Shown: positions 15,879 through 24,174 of the stretch, piece by piece
Layout: every line of letters begins with the position of its first letter
Position numbering within the stretch: the first letter of the stretch is position 1
DNA from: Anaerolineales bacterium UBA6663
Lineage (GTDB): Bacteria; Chloroflexota; Anaerolineae; Anaerolineales; UBA6663
Assembly (NCBI GenBank): GCA_002455335.1
Contig: DKKP01000377.1
Coordinates: forward strand, 1 to 36,758
DNA length: 36,758 nucleotides
Direction of reading: 5' to 3'
The notes under the pieces: model-generated
The model's database searches: none
What the model saw: the letters and a program-made list of their open reading frames with translations, nothing else
Told to the model about the DNA's origin: nothing
Program-made: the position numbers and the translations under genes

Positions 15879-15900
15879 CGTGTCGAGACGCGTAGACACG
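15879..15900. promoter_or_regulatory. Candidate dyad upstream of the cassette B operon
   Basis: CGTGTC (15879-15884) and GACACG (15895-15900) form a 6-bp inverted repeat with 10-nt spacer, 88 nt upstream of the operon start at 15791. CGTGTCGA recurs at 15924-15931, 45 nt from its copy at 15879-15886. The spacing suits a regulator site, but such short repeats can occur by chance in GC-rich DNA. Confidence 0.25.
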
Positions 15901-16054
15901 TTGGTGTGGTCTGAAGTGTTGTTCGTGTCGATCGCCCGGGCCTGGCGGCCTATCGGGAGGCCGACTCTGGCAGGGCTTATGGCGATGCTGACGTGGTACC
16001 GGCAAGGCCGGGGACGTGCTGGGTGTCGGTGCAGATCAGGCGAGGGGCAGACGC

Positions 16055-18760
16055 TTAGAGCAGGTCAAGCGCGCGGGCACGGGCGACGGCCTCGGTGCGC
16101 CGCTGAACTTGAAGCTTCTCGTAGATCCTGCGGTTGTGGCCTTTGACGGTGTCGAGGGCAAGGAAAAGGCGTTTGCTGATCTGTTGATTCGAGAGCCCGG
16201 CCGCGATCAGCTGCAGGACCTCCAGCTCGCGCGAGCTCAGCGGTTCAAGCAGTGTCGAGTTGCTGTCGCGCGGTGAGCCGTCTGTCGCCGCTGCAGGCCC
16301 AAAGGCCGCCAGCAACTTGCAGGTGTACGCCGGCAGGATGTCGCGAGCGCCGGCTTCGCGCAGCAACGGCTCCAGACCCGGACCCAGGTCGATGAACAGC
16401 CGCACATAGCCTTCGGGTTCGGCGAGCGTCAGGGCATACTTCAGTGCGGCCAGGGCCTCAGGCAGGGCGCCTTGCGCGTGATGGGCCAGGGCCTGCAGCC
16501 CTGAAACCTCGATGGCGCTGCCCTGCCGCGAGCCGGCCTCGGCGGCCTTCAGCAAACGGTCCAACAGGCCAAGGGCCTGGCACAACACCGCGCGGTTGTC
16601 GTGGCCGCGGGCCAACAGGACACGCGCCAGGGTGATGTGTTCGAACTCGCGCACGTAACTCAGTTCATCATCGGCGGCGAGCTGCTGCTCGCTCGCCCAG
16701 CGCAGCGCGTCGTTCAGGCGGCCATGGCCTGCCCAAATCCGTGCGCGACGCGCCGCGATCGGGCGGACGTTGGGCGAGAAGTTGCCGTCATAGAGACGTT
16801 CGGCCTCATCGAGCAGAGCGAGCGCGCCGGCGGGGTCGTTTCGGGCCGTGCGCAGGCACGCCTGGGCCGCGCGCCAACGATAGGGGTTCTGCGGCAAGGC
16901 GGCCAGTTCCCCCAGAGACTGGCTCAGCTGCAGATGCTGCTCGGCCGCGTCCAGATCGTTGCGTTCGTAATGAAGCGCAGCCAGGCCGACGTGCATGTCC
17001 GCCGCGCCCTGGCGGACTCGTCCACCCTGCTGCGTCGCCCACTCAAGACCGTGTTCGCAGGTGGCCATGGCATCGCGCAGGCGGCCCAGCACGATCTGGA
17101 TGTCCGCCAGCGTGATCGCGCCTCCGATCGCCGGAGTGACATATCCCGCAAACCGCATATCCGATAGGCCTTCGGTCGTTAGTCGTTCCGCTGTGACGAG
17201 ATCCCCTGCGGCCCAGGTCGCCAGGGCCAATTGCGTGGCCGCCCCGCCGCGCGTGAGGCGATCATCCTCGGCGGCGCGGTCATGCGCCAGCCGTGCAAAG
17301 CCGAAAGCAGCCTGGGTGTCGCCGCGTGCCAGGGCCTGACCCGCCCGGATCAACGGCACACGTCCCGGCAGACGCTCGAACTCTACCTCATCGACGACGA
17401 CCATGCCCGCAGGCCTTCGTCCGGCGGCAGACGCCTCCAGCCAGCGTTCCGCGTCGCTCAACCGCCGCTCCACACTGGCCATCTCGCCACAGGCCATGCA
17501 GGTCAGGGCACAGCCGGTACAGAGCACAGGCCGCGCGCGGATCAGGTCGTCGGGCAACATCTTGAACCAGCTGAGCAGCAACGTGAACTGCCGGTTGAGG
17601 CTGAGGGCCGGCAGGGCCAGCTCGAGGAGATCCGCGGCCCGCTCCAGATCTCCAGCGGCCAGGGCATGCCGGATCGCGTCCGGTCGCTCCCCGTATTGCT
17701 CGTACCAGGCGCTGGCCCGTCGGTGGAGGGCAACGACCCGTTCAGGATGTAAATCATGGAGGTGCGTCTGCAGGACGTCGGCGAAGAGGTGGTGATAGCG
17801 GTACCACTGGCGCGTGTCATCGAGCTGAATGAGAAACAGGTTGCTGCGCTCCAGGAAGTAAAGGGTCTCCTTTGCCTTCTCCCGGCCCGTGACCGCCTCG
17901 CATAGCGCAGGGCACAACCGATCAAGGATGCAGGTCTCCAGCAGAAAGTCGCGGACCTGATCCGGCAAATGCCCGATAACCTCGGAAACAAGATAGTCCA
18001 GGACAAAGCGATGGTCGCCCGCGAAGGCCTCTATGAAACTCGCCGCATCATCGCGGCCGTGCATCGAGAGCGCGGCCAGTTGCAGACCGGCGATCCAGCC
18101 TTCGGTGCGGGCCTCCAGAGCGGCCACATCTCTTTCGGTGAGCGCGAGACCCATGACCTGCGTCAAGAATTGCGAGGCTTCGGCGAACGTGAAGCGCAGG
18201 TCACCGGCTCGCAACTCAACCAGCTGATCGCGGGCGCGCAGGCGCGCCAGGGGAAGCTGCGGATCTTCGCGGGTGGCGATGACTACGTGCAGTTGGGGAG
18301 GCAGACGCTCCACCAAAAACGTCAGGGCTTCGTCCACCGCTTTGGAATCGATCAGGTGGTAGTCGTCCAGGACCAAAACGAACAAGGTTGAACGCGCTCC
18401 GATGTCGTTCAGCAGCGTTGTGATGACCGCCTCAGTCGTGGGTGGCCGCGGCGAGTGAAGCAGGGCCGGCAGATCTGCGCCGATATCGCCGTCGATCGTT
18501 TGTAACGCCGCCACAAGGTACGTCAAAAAGCGTGCCGGATCACCGTCATGCTCGTCAAGCGATACCCAGGCGATCGGGCTGCCGCAAGTTGACGCCCAGT
18601 CGCTGAGTAACGTGGTTTTTCCAAAACCCGCCGGGGCGGAGACGAGGGTCAAGGGCCGCCGCAACCCATCTGTGAGTCGTTCGATCAGGCGAGCGCGGGG
18701 AACAAGCTGCGCCCGGCGCCAGGGGATGTGGAGCTTGGTGCTGAGGACCGGTGTGGACAT
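16055..18760 (-). CDS. LAL (MalT-like) LuxR-family ATPase transcriptional regulator 2
   Basis: 901 aa from ATG 18760, where the family N-terminus STPVLSTKLHIPWRR begins; the frame is open 25 codons further but without similarity. Walker A SAPAGFGKTT at 41-50, Walker B VLVLDDYH at 128-135, long TPR-like region, LuxR HTH at 839-901 (EPLSSRELEVLQLIAAGLSN then QQISKRLFLALDTVKGHNRR). The HTH differs from regulators 1 and 3, which share SGPEIAR and NNRRAAVRRA; this one has the more usual LAL type. It lies upstream of, and on the same strand as, the cassette B operon (gap 263 nt), its likely target. No signal or TM. Confidence 0.92.
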   Translation of the reverse strand: MSTPVLSTKLHIPWRRAQLVPRARLIERLTDGLRRPLTLVSAPAGFGKTTLLSDWASTCGSPIAWVSLDEHDGDPARFLTYLVAALQTIDGDIGADLPALLHSPRPPTTEAVITTLLNDIGARSTLFVLVLDDYHLIDSKAVDEALTFLVERLPPQLHVVIATREDPQLPLARLRARDQLVELRAGDLRFTFAEASQFLTQVMGLALTERDVAALEARTEGWIAGLQLAALSMHGRDDAASFIEAFAGDHRFVLDYLVSEVIGHLPDQVRDFLLETCILDRLCPALCEAVTGREKAKETLYFLERSNLFLIQLDDTRQWYRYHHLFADVLQTHLHDLHPERVVALHRRASAWYEQYGERPDAIRHALAAGDLERAADLLELALPALSLNRQFTLLLSWFKMLPDDLIRARPVLCTGCALTCMACGEMASVERRLSDAERWLEASAAGRRPAGMVVVDEVEFERLPGRVPLIRAGQALARGDTQAAFGFARLAHDRAAEDDRLTRGGAATQLALATWAAGDLVTAERLTTEGLSDMRFAGYVTPAIGGAITLADIQIVLGRLRDAMATCEHGLEWATQQGGRVRQGAADMHVGLAALHYERNDLDAAEQHLQLSQSLGELAALPQNPYRWRAAQACLRTARNDPAGALALLDEAERLYDGNFSPNVRPIAARRARIWAGHGRLNDALRWASEQQLAADDELSYVREFEHITLARVLLARGHDNRAVLCQALGLLDRLLKAAEAGSRQGSAIEVSGLQALAHHAQGALPEALAALKYALTLAEPEGYVRLFIDLGPGLEPLLREAGARDILPAYTCKLLAAFGPAAATDGSPRDSNSTLLEPLSSRELEVLQLIAAGLSNQQISKRLFLALDTVKGHNRRIYEKLQVQRRTEAVARARALDLL

Positions 18761-19034
18761 GGCTCCGCCGATTCGACGACTCAAACACAGCCTGATGGCG
18801 GCGATTCTAGCGCATGGCGCGTGCCCCCAACTCACCCTGCCGAGGAGCGAGCGTTATCGCTGGCGACCCGACGGTAGCTCTGGCCCGGGCGCGACACCCA
18901 TCGTGCGAGACAAGCCGACCATTGGCGTTTTGGCCGGCATGAGCCCATTCGATCCAGCGCACTACTTACGTTCATTTCGGTCGGGTGACCCTTCGTGGTT
19001 ACGAACGCGAGCGGCTACTTCCCCAGTTGAGACG

Positions 19035-19628
19035 TCAGGAGCGCCCTGGGTCAACGCTCAAGACTCTCCGGACGCCCGGCATCGCCAGTTGCTGAAAGAA
19101 AGCATCCATGCGCTCTGGCGGGTAGGGCATTTTGTGATCGAGCCACCACTTGAGGAGGATGAGCAAGGTCCCGGATAGCGAGTAGGACAGTATCTCCAAT
19201 GGAACGGACGACTCCGGCCGTCCGACCAGGATCGGTGTCAGGCGCTCCTGGAGCCTGGCGCTCAGCGCCGTATGCCCATCGCGGGTGAGCAACTCCAAAC
19301 CCGATCCCCACACAAGGGTTCGATAGAGCGCGAAGTGCCCCTGCGCATGGCGGAACAGCGGCGTGGTATCCAGCGTTACTTCGTGGTCGGATCCGCCAAT
19401 GCTGACGTGTTGGGCCAGCAAAGCCAGCGCGCGCTCAAAACCGCTCGTCAACAACTCATCCTTCGTCTGGAAGTGAGCGTAGAAAGTCGACCGACCCACG
19501 TTGGCGCGGTCGACGATCTCGTTGATCGAGATCTCGTCGTAGTGTTTTTCGGCCAGCAACGCCAGGAGCGCCTCCATCAAGGCCTGTTGCGTCCGCTGCG
19601 AGCGACGGTCCTGCCGGATGTGAGCCAT
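19035..19628 (-). CDS. TetR family transcriptional regulator
   Basis: 197 aa from ATG 19628 (GAGG upstream). An N-terminal HTH lies at about 34-53 (SINEIVDRANVGRSTFYAHF), a textbook TetR DNA-binding domain, followed by a C-terminal ligand-binding domain containing LEILSYSLSGTLLILLKWWL typical of a TetR C-terminal subfamily. The frame is open 32 codons upstream, through the operator, so the shorter start is preferred. Divergent from the two-gene membrane operon at 19779-21043, with a perfect dyad between. It most likely represses both itself and that operon and is released by an unknown small ligand. Confidence 0.92.
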   Translation of the reverse strand: MAHIRQDRRSQRTQQALMEALLALLAEKHYDEISINEIVDRANVGRSTFYAHFQTKDELLTSGFERALALLAQHVSIGGSDHEVTLDTTPLFRHAQGHFALYRTLVWGSGLELLTRDGHTALSARLQERLTPILVGRPESSVPLEILSYSLSGTLLILLKWWLDHKMPYPPERMDAFFQQLAMPGVRRVLSVDPGRS

Positions 19629-19656
19629 GGGGCTGCCTCGATAGTGTACAAAACCC

Positions 19657-19684
19657 TCGGTTTGTCTCGTATCAGACAAACCGA
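19657..19684. promoter_or_regulatory. TetR operator (11-bp perfect arms)
   Basis: TCGGTTTGTCT (19657-19667) and AGACAAACCGA (19674-19684) are exact reverse complements separated by CGTATC. The 28-bp dyad lies 29 nt upstream of the tetR start and 94 nt upstream of the divergent gene start. Location and symmetry are as expected for a TetR dimer site controlling both directions. Confidence 0.8.
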
Positions 19685-19778
19685 CCCGGCTGTAGATTGC
19701 CTCCACGACGGCCGGCAAAGACAATGCCGATATCCGAATGATAGTCCCTATCGATCAGCCCATGAAGGAGGCACGAAC

Positions 19779-20510
19779 ATGAACCCCAACTCAACCCTGG
19801 ATCAGACCCAACGTATGGGGACCGGTCTGGCCTTCATCCTCTTCCCCCTGGTGTTCGTCTTTGCCTTTGCCGTGCACCCGGATCTACTCCATCCCCGCCT
19901 GCTTGGGCCGGAGGAACTCGCGCTGAGAGCCCATGGCAACAGCCTGTTGCAGTTCGGGCACGTGTTGGTCACGGCCAACACGGCCCTGCTGGTGGTAGTG
20001 GCGTTGCACTTCATGAAGATTGTGAAGGGCACCGCCGGCGCCTGGGCCGGCTATGTGGGTGGCGCGATCGCCATCCTGGGCGCCATCGCTCTGGCGGCAG
20101 ACAAGGGCGCGTTGTGCCTGACGATGAGCGCGTTGGACACGGTTCCGCAAAGTGTTTTCGTCCAAACGATGCCGGGTGTGCTGGCGATGTTCACCAAGCA
20201 AGGCTGGCTGGTGCTGTTGTGGGGCATCGTGTTACTGCCCGTCGGCTTTGCTATCCAGGCCGTGGCGTTGCTCAAGACCCGGACCCTGCCGCGCTGGCAA
20301 GCCAGCCTGTTCCTGGTCGCCGTCTTGCTGGTGGCCACGCCAGACGGGCTCGAGATCGTCAACCTGAGCGCATCCATGCTGATGGCCGTGTCGCTCGTCC
20401 CGTATGGTCTGCAGATCATCACTCGGGCGTTGCGCAGCGCCGAGTCGCCTTCCGCGACGTCTGGCCTCCGCCTTGCCGACACCGCACCGATCTCAGGAGC
20501 GGGAAAATGA
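19779..20510 (+). CDS. Multi-TM membrane protein, TetR-controlled
   Basis: 243 aa from ATG 19779, with AAGGAGG 7 nt upstream. About six TM segments: GTGLAFILFPLVFVFAFAVH near the start, then FGHVLVTANTALLVVVALHF, AGYVGGAIAILGAIALAADK, GWLVLLWGIVLLPVGFAIQA and two more. It loosely resembles DUF4386 proteins in layout (conserved loop HPRLLGPEEL after TM1), but I cannot assign it to that family. Its TGA overlaps the ATG of the next gene, so the two are coupled. Divergent tetR and operator upstream suggest induction by a small compound. Confidence 0.72.
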   Translation: MNPNSTLDQTQRMGTGLAFILFPLVFVFAFAVHPDLLHPRLLGPEELALRAHGNSLLQFGHVLVTANTALLVVVALHFMKIVKGTAGAWAGYVGGAIAILGAIALAADKGALCLTMSALDTVPQSVFVQTMPGVLAMFTKQGWLVLLWGIVLLPVGFAIQAVALLKTRTLPRWQASLFLVAVLLVATPDGLEIVNLSASMLMAVSLVPYGLQIITRALRSAESPSATSGLRLADTAPISGAGK

Positions 20511-21043
20511 TGCGCAAGGCTGAAACCAACTTCTGGCTCGACGCCGCCCTATTCGTCGCGTTGCTGCTCACGACCGCAACCGGCCTTGCACTCTGGCGGT
20601 TCCTGCCGCACAGCCCGATTGCGAGCTTCGCCGGGCTATCGCGACCGGTCTGGCTGATGGTTCACGGTGTCACGGGCGCACTCGCCGCCGCGGGTATCGT
20701 GCTGCATGTCGTCTGGCATTGGGATTGGCTGAGAGCGCTTCGCGGACGCCCTCTTCGCGAGATGTCGAAGAAGCTACGCGCTAATCGCGTGGTGGATCGG
20801 GCCATGTGGTTGTGCTTCATCGCCGCGACCATCTGCGGTGCCCTGTCAGCGGCGTCTCACCTTTATGGATACAGCGACGCCGTTCGCGCACCGGAGCGAC
20901 TGCATGTCGCGTTTGGGGTCGCGTGGGCCGTCCTGACGATCGCGCATCTGGGGTTGCACGCGAAATGGATTGCGGCGATGGTCCGACGCTGTCTGTCCGG
21001 CGGCTGGCAACGTGCAAAAGCCTTGCAGCAGCCCGGTACCTAG
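20507..21043 (+). CDS. DUF4405-like membrane protein with possible heme-ligand histidines
   Basis: 178 aa from ATG 20507 (AGGAG 7 nt upstream), overlapping the previous stop by 4 nt. Four TM segments with histidines in TM-like positions: H53 (LMVHGVTG), H67 and H71 (VLHVVWHWDW), H133 (LHVAFGV), H147 and H151 (IAHLGLHAKW). This arrangement is that of DUF4405, small cytochrome b561-like or flavocytochrome-like membrane domains. A bound heme b and a redox role are plausible but unproven. Second gene of the TetR-controlled operon. Confidence 0.78.
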   Translation: MMRKAETNFWLDAALFVALLLTTATGLALWRFLPHSPIASFAGLSRPVWLMVHGVTGALAAAGIVLHVVWHWDWLRALRGRPLREMSKKLRANRVVDRAMWLCFIAATICGALSAASHLYGYSDAVRAPERLHVAFGVAWAVLTIAHLGLHAKWIAAMVRRCLSGGWQRAKALQQPGT

Positions 21044-21103
21044 GGCGGACATGTGTTCCGGCGGGTTTATGGAGGTCTGGACCATAGCCTGATCGATGGG
21101 ATG

Positions 21104-21142
21104 AGCACAGGGCCCGACTCATTGAAGAGTGGGCCCTGTGCT
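21104..21142 (+). terminator. Strong 16-bp hairpin downstream of the TetR-controlled operon
   Basis: AGCACAGGGCCC (21104-21115) pairs with GGGCCCTGTGCT (21131-21142). Inside, after one unpaired G, ACTC (21117-21120) pairs with GAGT (21127-21130) around loop ATTGAA. It lies 61 nt after the stop at 21043. There is no T-run on either strand, so it may act as a T-less terminator or 3' stabiliser. Confidence 0.55.
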
Positions 21143-21174
21143 GCACTCCTTGATGTGCACGAACCGCACCGGAC

Positions 21175-21404
21175 ATAGTCATTGCGCAGGTCATCCGGGG
21201 ATTTGACGATGTCCGAGCCGTTCCAGGAGATCGTCCCGTCGGTCGGCCGGGTGATGGTGGCCAGCATGCGCATGAGCGTCGACTTGCCGGCGCCATTTGG
21301 CCCGAGCAGGCCGAGGATGCCCGGCCGGATCGCAAGAGAGAAGTCCCGCAGCCCCAGATGTCACCCGCGTATCGCTTGCCGAGGTGGTTCACAGACAGTT
21401 GCAT
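21175..21404 (-). pseudogene. 5' fragment of an ABC transporter ATP-binding gene, frameshifted
   Basis: Starts at ATG 21404: MQLSVNHLGKRYAGD, then a one-base frame change near 21345-21360 leads into LRDFSLAIRPGILGLLGPNG and then AGKSTLMRMLATITRPTDGT and ISWNGSDIVKSPDDLRNDYV. This is the N-terminal third of a drug/bacitracin-exporter type ATPase with an intact Walker A (GPNGAGKST). The reading then breaks at about 21175; the Q-loop, signature and Walker B are missing. No permease gene is nearby. A degenerate remnant. Confidence 0.8.
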
Positions 21405-21441
21405 CGAGGTCCCCTGGATGGCGAACGAGTGCGATGTGGGC

Positions 21442-21480
21442 GTCAAGGCGACCGCGCCGAGATGACTGAGCCGCCTTGAC
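21442..21480. promoter_or_regulatory. 9-bp inverted repeat upstream of the ABC remnant
   Basis: GTCAAGGCG (21442-21450) and CGCCTTGAC (21472-21480) are perfect reverse complements with a 21-nt spacer. They lie 38 to 76 nt upstream of the ATG of the ABC-ATPase remnant (minus strand), so they could be its former operator. The wide spacing makes this uncertain. Confidence 0.3.
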
Positions 21481-21552
21481 CAACGTCTTCACCCGCACGA
21501 CGCATGCTCCAAATGAATCTGAGCTCAGGTCAGTTCGTACCGGGCTTTGGCG

Positions 21553-22341
21553 TCAAGCCCCCCTGAACAAATCCGAAATCGATGCATGATGGCGGTGCAG
21601 CAGCCAAACGATCAGGTATCCGAAGATGAAGTTGTACGAGGCAGTTTCGACCAGATGCGTCATTCGAACGGCTTCAGGCATGAGCGGCGTGGGGAGCAGC
21701 AGCTGGCTGTTCATCAGCACGGCGAAGATCAACCCAACGGCGAAGGCCGCTTCTTGCCAGTGGCCCTTCATCATGCGAATGACAGGCAACGCCAACACGA
21801 CCCAGAGCAGGGCGCGGAGGGCCTGAAACGGCTCCAGCCAGGGCGCGGTGGAAAAGACCACCTGCATATGCGCCAGGAAACTGCCTTCGTCGATCCCACC
21901 GTAGTAAGCCTGCACCGCGGGATTCTTCCAGGCGATGAAGTAGCCGAAAGTGGAGTACAGGATCATATAAGCGACTGCAATCACCGCCAGCTTCCAGATC
22001 CATTCGACTGCCGGCATCCGCAAACGATCGTTCGGCTCATGGCTGTCGACGGGGGTCGCTTTTCCCTTGCCCAGAAGAATGACAGCCAGCAACGAGAAGG
22101 GCGCGGTCACGAGGATGCCCAAGAGAAAGAGACGCGGCAGCACGCCGGCGGGCAGGATATCAAAAACGACCGACTCGATCTGTGCGATGAACGTCATCAC
22201 GCCATAGAAGACAAAGAAGACCGTTGCCATGAGCCGCCAGCCTGCCCAGCGCGAGCGCAGGATGACGTAGGTCAGCACGAGTGTGTCCAGGAAGCACACT
22301 GTCAGCAGTGCCAGGAGTAACTTCGACGTTTGGGTGTCCAT
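21553..22341 (-). CDS. Seven-TM-like membrane protein (262 aa), maybe 5'-truncated
   Basis: 262 aa from ATG 22341. Hydrophobic segments include KLLLALLTVCFLDTLVLTYV, then MATVFFVFYGVMTFIAQIES, VTAPFSLLAVILLGK, WIWKLAVIAVAYMILYSTFG and two near the C-terminus. The stretch FGYFIAWKNPAVQAYYGGID has a conserved look but I know no named family. The ribosome site is poor (AGGA). Upstream by about 90 nt is a 33-aa hydrophobic ORF in another frame that looks like a lost N-terminal TM of the same protein; see that entry. End of the cassette C gene run. Confidence 0.7.
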   Translation of the reverse strand: MDTQTSKLLLALLTVCFLDTLVLTYVILRSRWAGWRLMATVFFVFYGVMTFIAQIESVVFDILPAGVLPRLFLLGILVTAPFSLLAVILLGKGKATPVDSHEPNDRLRMPAVEWIWKLAVIAVAYMILYSTFGYFIAWKNPAVQAYYGGIDEGSFLAHMQVVFSTAPWLEPFQALRALLWVVLALPVIRMMKGHWQEAAFAVGLIFAVLMNSQLLLPTPLMPEAVRMTHLVETASYNFIFGYLIVWLLHRHHASISDLFRGA

Positions 22342-22429
22342 TTCAGAGTCCTTGTCCCATTTGGAAAGCGGGCTGTCGTCACCGCCGTCCACATTGTGCA
22401 GACGTGTCCGGGCGTTCGGATGGTTTGTC

Positions 22430-22531
22430 CTAGAGCCCCACCAGCCCCCCTGCGACTGACCAGCACAAGAACAGGAACACGGTCAGGGCGACGATCTTCA
22501 AACTGATGACAAGAGCGGATTTGAGTTTCAT
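22430..22531 (-). other. 33-aa hydrophobic ORF, likely detached N-terminus of the following membrane protein
   Basis: ATG 22531, with GGAG about 10 nt upstream, encodes MKLKSALVISLKIVALTVFL followed by FLCWSVAGGLVGL and a stop. It is a single TM helix with a basic N-terminus. It could be a real small membrane peptide. Its place just upstream of a membrane protein whose own start lacks a good ribosome site suggests it was the first TM of that protein, cut off by a frame change in 22342-22429. Confidence 0.45.
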
Positions 22532-22608
22532 GATTTCGGCTCTCCAACTCGGACGAATCGCCGTCCGTGTGATGATGATGGTTATAGGGGCCGCCTGCCA
22601 GGTTGACC

Positions 22609-23259
22609 TCAAAGGCGGGTGGTGACTACTGCCGGATGATTGTGCAAGGCGGCTTTGCTGCTCCGTGAAGCGCTTTTCATCAATAGTCGCGCAATGGTGA
22701 GCAGCGAGAACCCCAGTAGGCAGACCGAACTCAACCACAGCATAGGCGAACTGATCGCCAGAGCGATGTGGTACAGATCCGCCTGTGCCCCACGGGCGAA
22801 CGCCACGGTCTCGTTGAGCACATCGAAGGTCGGTCGCAGACAGAGCAGCATGAACGCGACTCCCAGCGAAAACGGCCGATCCAACAGACGTCCGCGGCCC
22901 AGCAGGACGAAGCCCAGGGCCACGCTCAGCCCATCCAGCACATAGGGCGAGCTCGTCATCACAAGTTGCTGCCAGGGTTCCCGAAGGCCTTGGGGCGTAA
23001 TCCACGCGACCGCCACTTCGCCTTTCCAGAAGCTGGGAATGAGCTTGATTTCCGTCACCGAGCCACCGACCAGGTAGGTGCCGAGGACGTGGCTGAGCTC
23101 ATGGATGGGGGCGTAGGTCAGGTACCAGACCACCGGGATCACCAGCAGGCACGGGATGACGATGCGCAATGGCCAGGGCCTCGTCAGATAAAGGATGAGC
23201 AGTGGGGTGACGAGGACCACGAGGATCTCGAGCGTGACCAGGATCAAGTTGTTGTCCAC
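22609..23259 (-). CDS. Membrane protein with HExxH motif (M50-like, putative zinc metalloprotease)
   Basis: 216 aa from GTG 23259, with GGAGGAG 6 nt upstream. TM segments near 8-26 and 32-49, then HELSHVLGTYLVGG with H53, E54 and H57 as a zinc-binding motif, then a hydrophilic stretch and three or four more TM segments. HExxH at the edge of a TM helix followed by GG is typical of M50-type intramembrane or membrane-embedded metallopeptidases. A third ligand (Asp in a later TM) might be D155 in RPTFDVLNE, but I cannot confirm it. It lies 84 nt downstream of the DUF333 lipoprotein gene in cassette C. Proteolytic activity is inference. Confidence 0.68.
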   Translation of the reverse strand: MDNNLILVTLEILVVLVTPLLILYLTRPWPLRIVIPCLLVIPVVWYLTYAPIHELSHVLGTYLVGGSVTEIKLIPSFWKGEVAVAWITPQGLREPWQQLVMTSSPYVLDGLSVALGFVLLGRGRLLDRPFSLGVAFMLLCLRPTFDVLNETVAFARGAQADLYHIALAISSPMLWLSSVCLLGFSLLTIARLLMKSASRSSKAALHNHPAVVTTRL

Positions 23260-23343
23260 TTTCTCCTCCGTTTCACTTGCAGGTGTCGAACAGCTCGCGC
23301 CCAGTGCGCGAGGGGCCAGGAATCAGACCCCTCAACGCCCGAC

Positions 23344-23937
23344 TTACTTGTCCACCACGACGCGGTCGACCAGGATCTGTGAGCCGTTGACGTCGGGCTC
23401 GTTGCTGTACAACGTGCCGTACAGGTGAACGATCGTGCCAGTATCGCGCAGAGCTTCGATCTGCACCTCAACGGCCGGATCGCGCGAGTCGATGCCAAAG
23501 ATGATCGATTGACCCAAGTCCTGCCGCTCGAAGTAATCATCGAATTGCGCGCCGGCATCTGTCTTCAGGATCACACCCCACCAGTCTGTGACCTCTTCCG
23601 TAGCGCCTGGCGGCAGGTCACTGCCCGGCTCAGTGGTCACCTCCAGAGTCGGTGCCGGCGTCGGGTCCTGCGTGCCAGCCGGATCGCATTCGCCCCGAAA
23701 ATAGGCCCACTCGTCGCAGGTGCTGCCGTCCGGAAAGACGCAGACCCCGTGCTGGGTGCCGTCGTCGGCTGTCTGGATCTCCAGAGTGTTCCCAGTCTCG
23801 CGGCAGTGCACCGATGCGGGATTGGGCAAGCCGCCCTGGGTCGCCGTCATCTCTTCATCGTGCGGCGTCGGTGTCGTCGATGTTGCACAGGCTGTCAACG
23901 CCAACAACAGGGTTGTCAGCACAAGCAGGTCTTTCAT
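23344..23937 (-). CDS. DUF333 family lipoprotein 2
   Basis: 197 aa. Lipobox LTAC with C17, then a Thr/Pro-rich linker and a DUF333 domain (NPASVHCRETGNTLEIQ, then CVFPDGSTCDEWAYFRGEC). The C-terminal part (DWWGVILKTDAGAQFDDYFE, then GSQILVDRVVV) matches the paralogue at 11104-11712 over nearly the whole length. Preceded by AAGGAAGG on the minus strand. It follows DUF4386 protein 3 at a gap of 237 nt, mirroring the order DUF4386-DUF333 of cassette A. Anchored to the outer membrane-facing surface; function unknown. Confidence 0.88.
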   Translation of the reverse strand: MKDLLVLTTLLLALTACATSTTPTPHDEEMTATQGGLPNPASVHCRETGNTLEIQTADDGTQHGVCVFPDGSTCDEWAYFRGECDPAGTQDPTPAPTLEVTTEPGSDLPPGATEEVTDWWGVILKTDAGAQFDDYFERQDLGQSIIFGIDSRDPAVEVQIEALRDTGTIVHLYGTLYSNEPDVNGSQILVDRVVVDK

Positions 23938-24174
23938 TCTTGCCTTCCTTCCATGGGATCCTCTTCGGACAGTTCACTTCTAGAATTGCCAAAGCGTGAT
24001 TCACGTCCAGAGCCAGTGGATGTCGCAGTCGTTTGCCGCAGCCACATTTCGCCTGGCTCCCGAGCCGGCGCGCAAGCACTCGACCGGGTTTTCAATCAGG
24101 AGGGTTATCGGCCGCCCGCCGTCTGAGGGGTGTTGCCCCCACACACAGCGGCGCCAGTAACCCTCTTGGCCACG

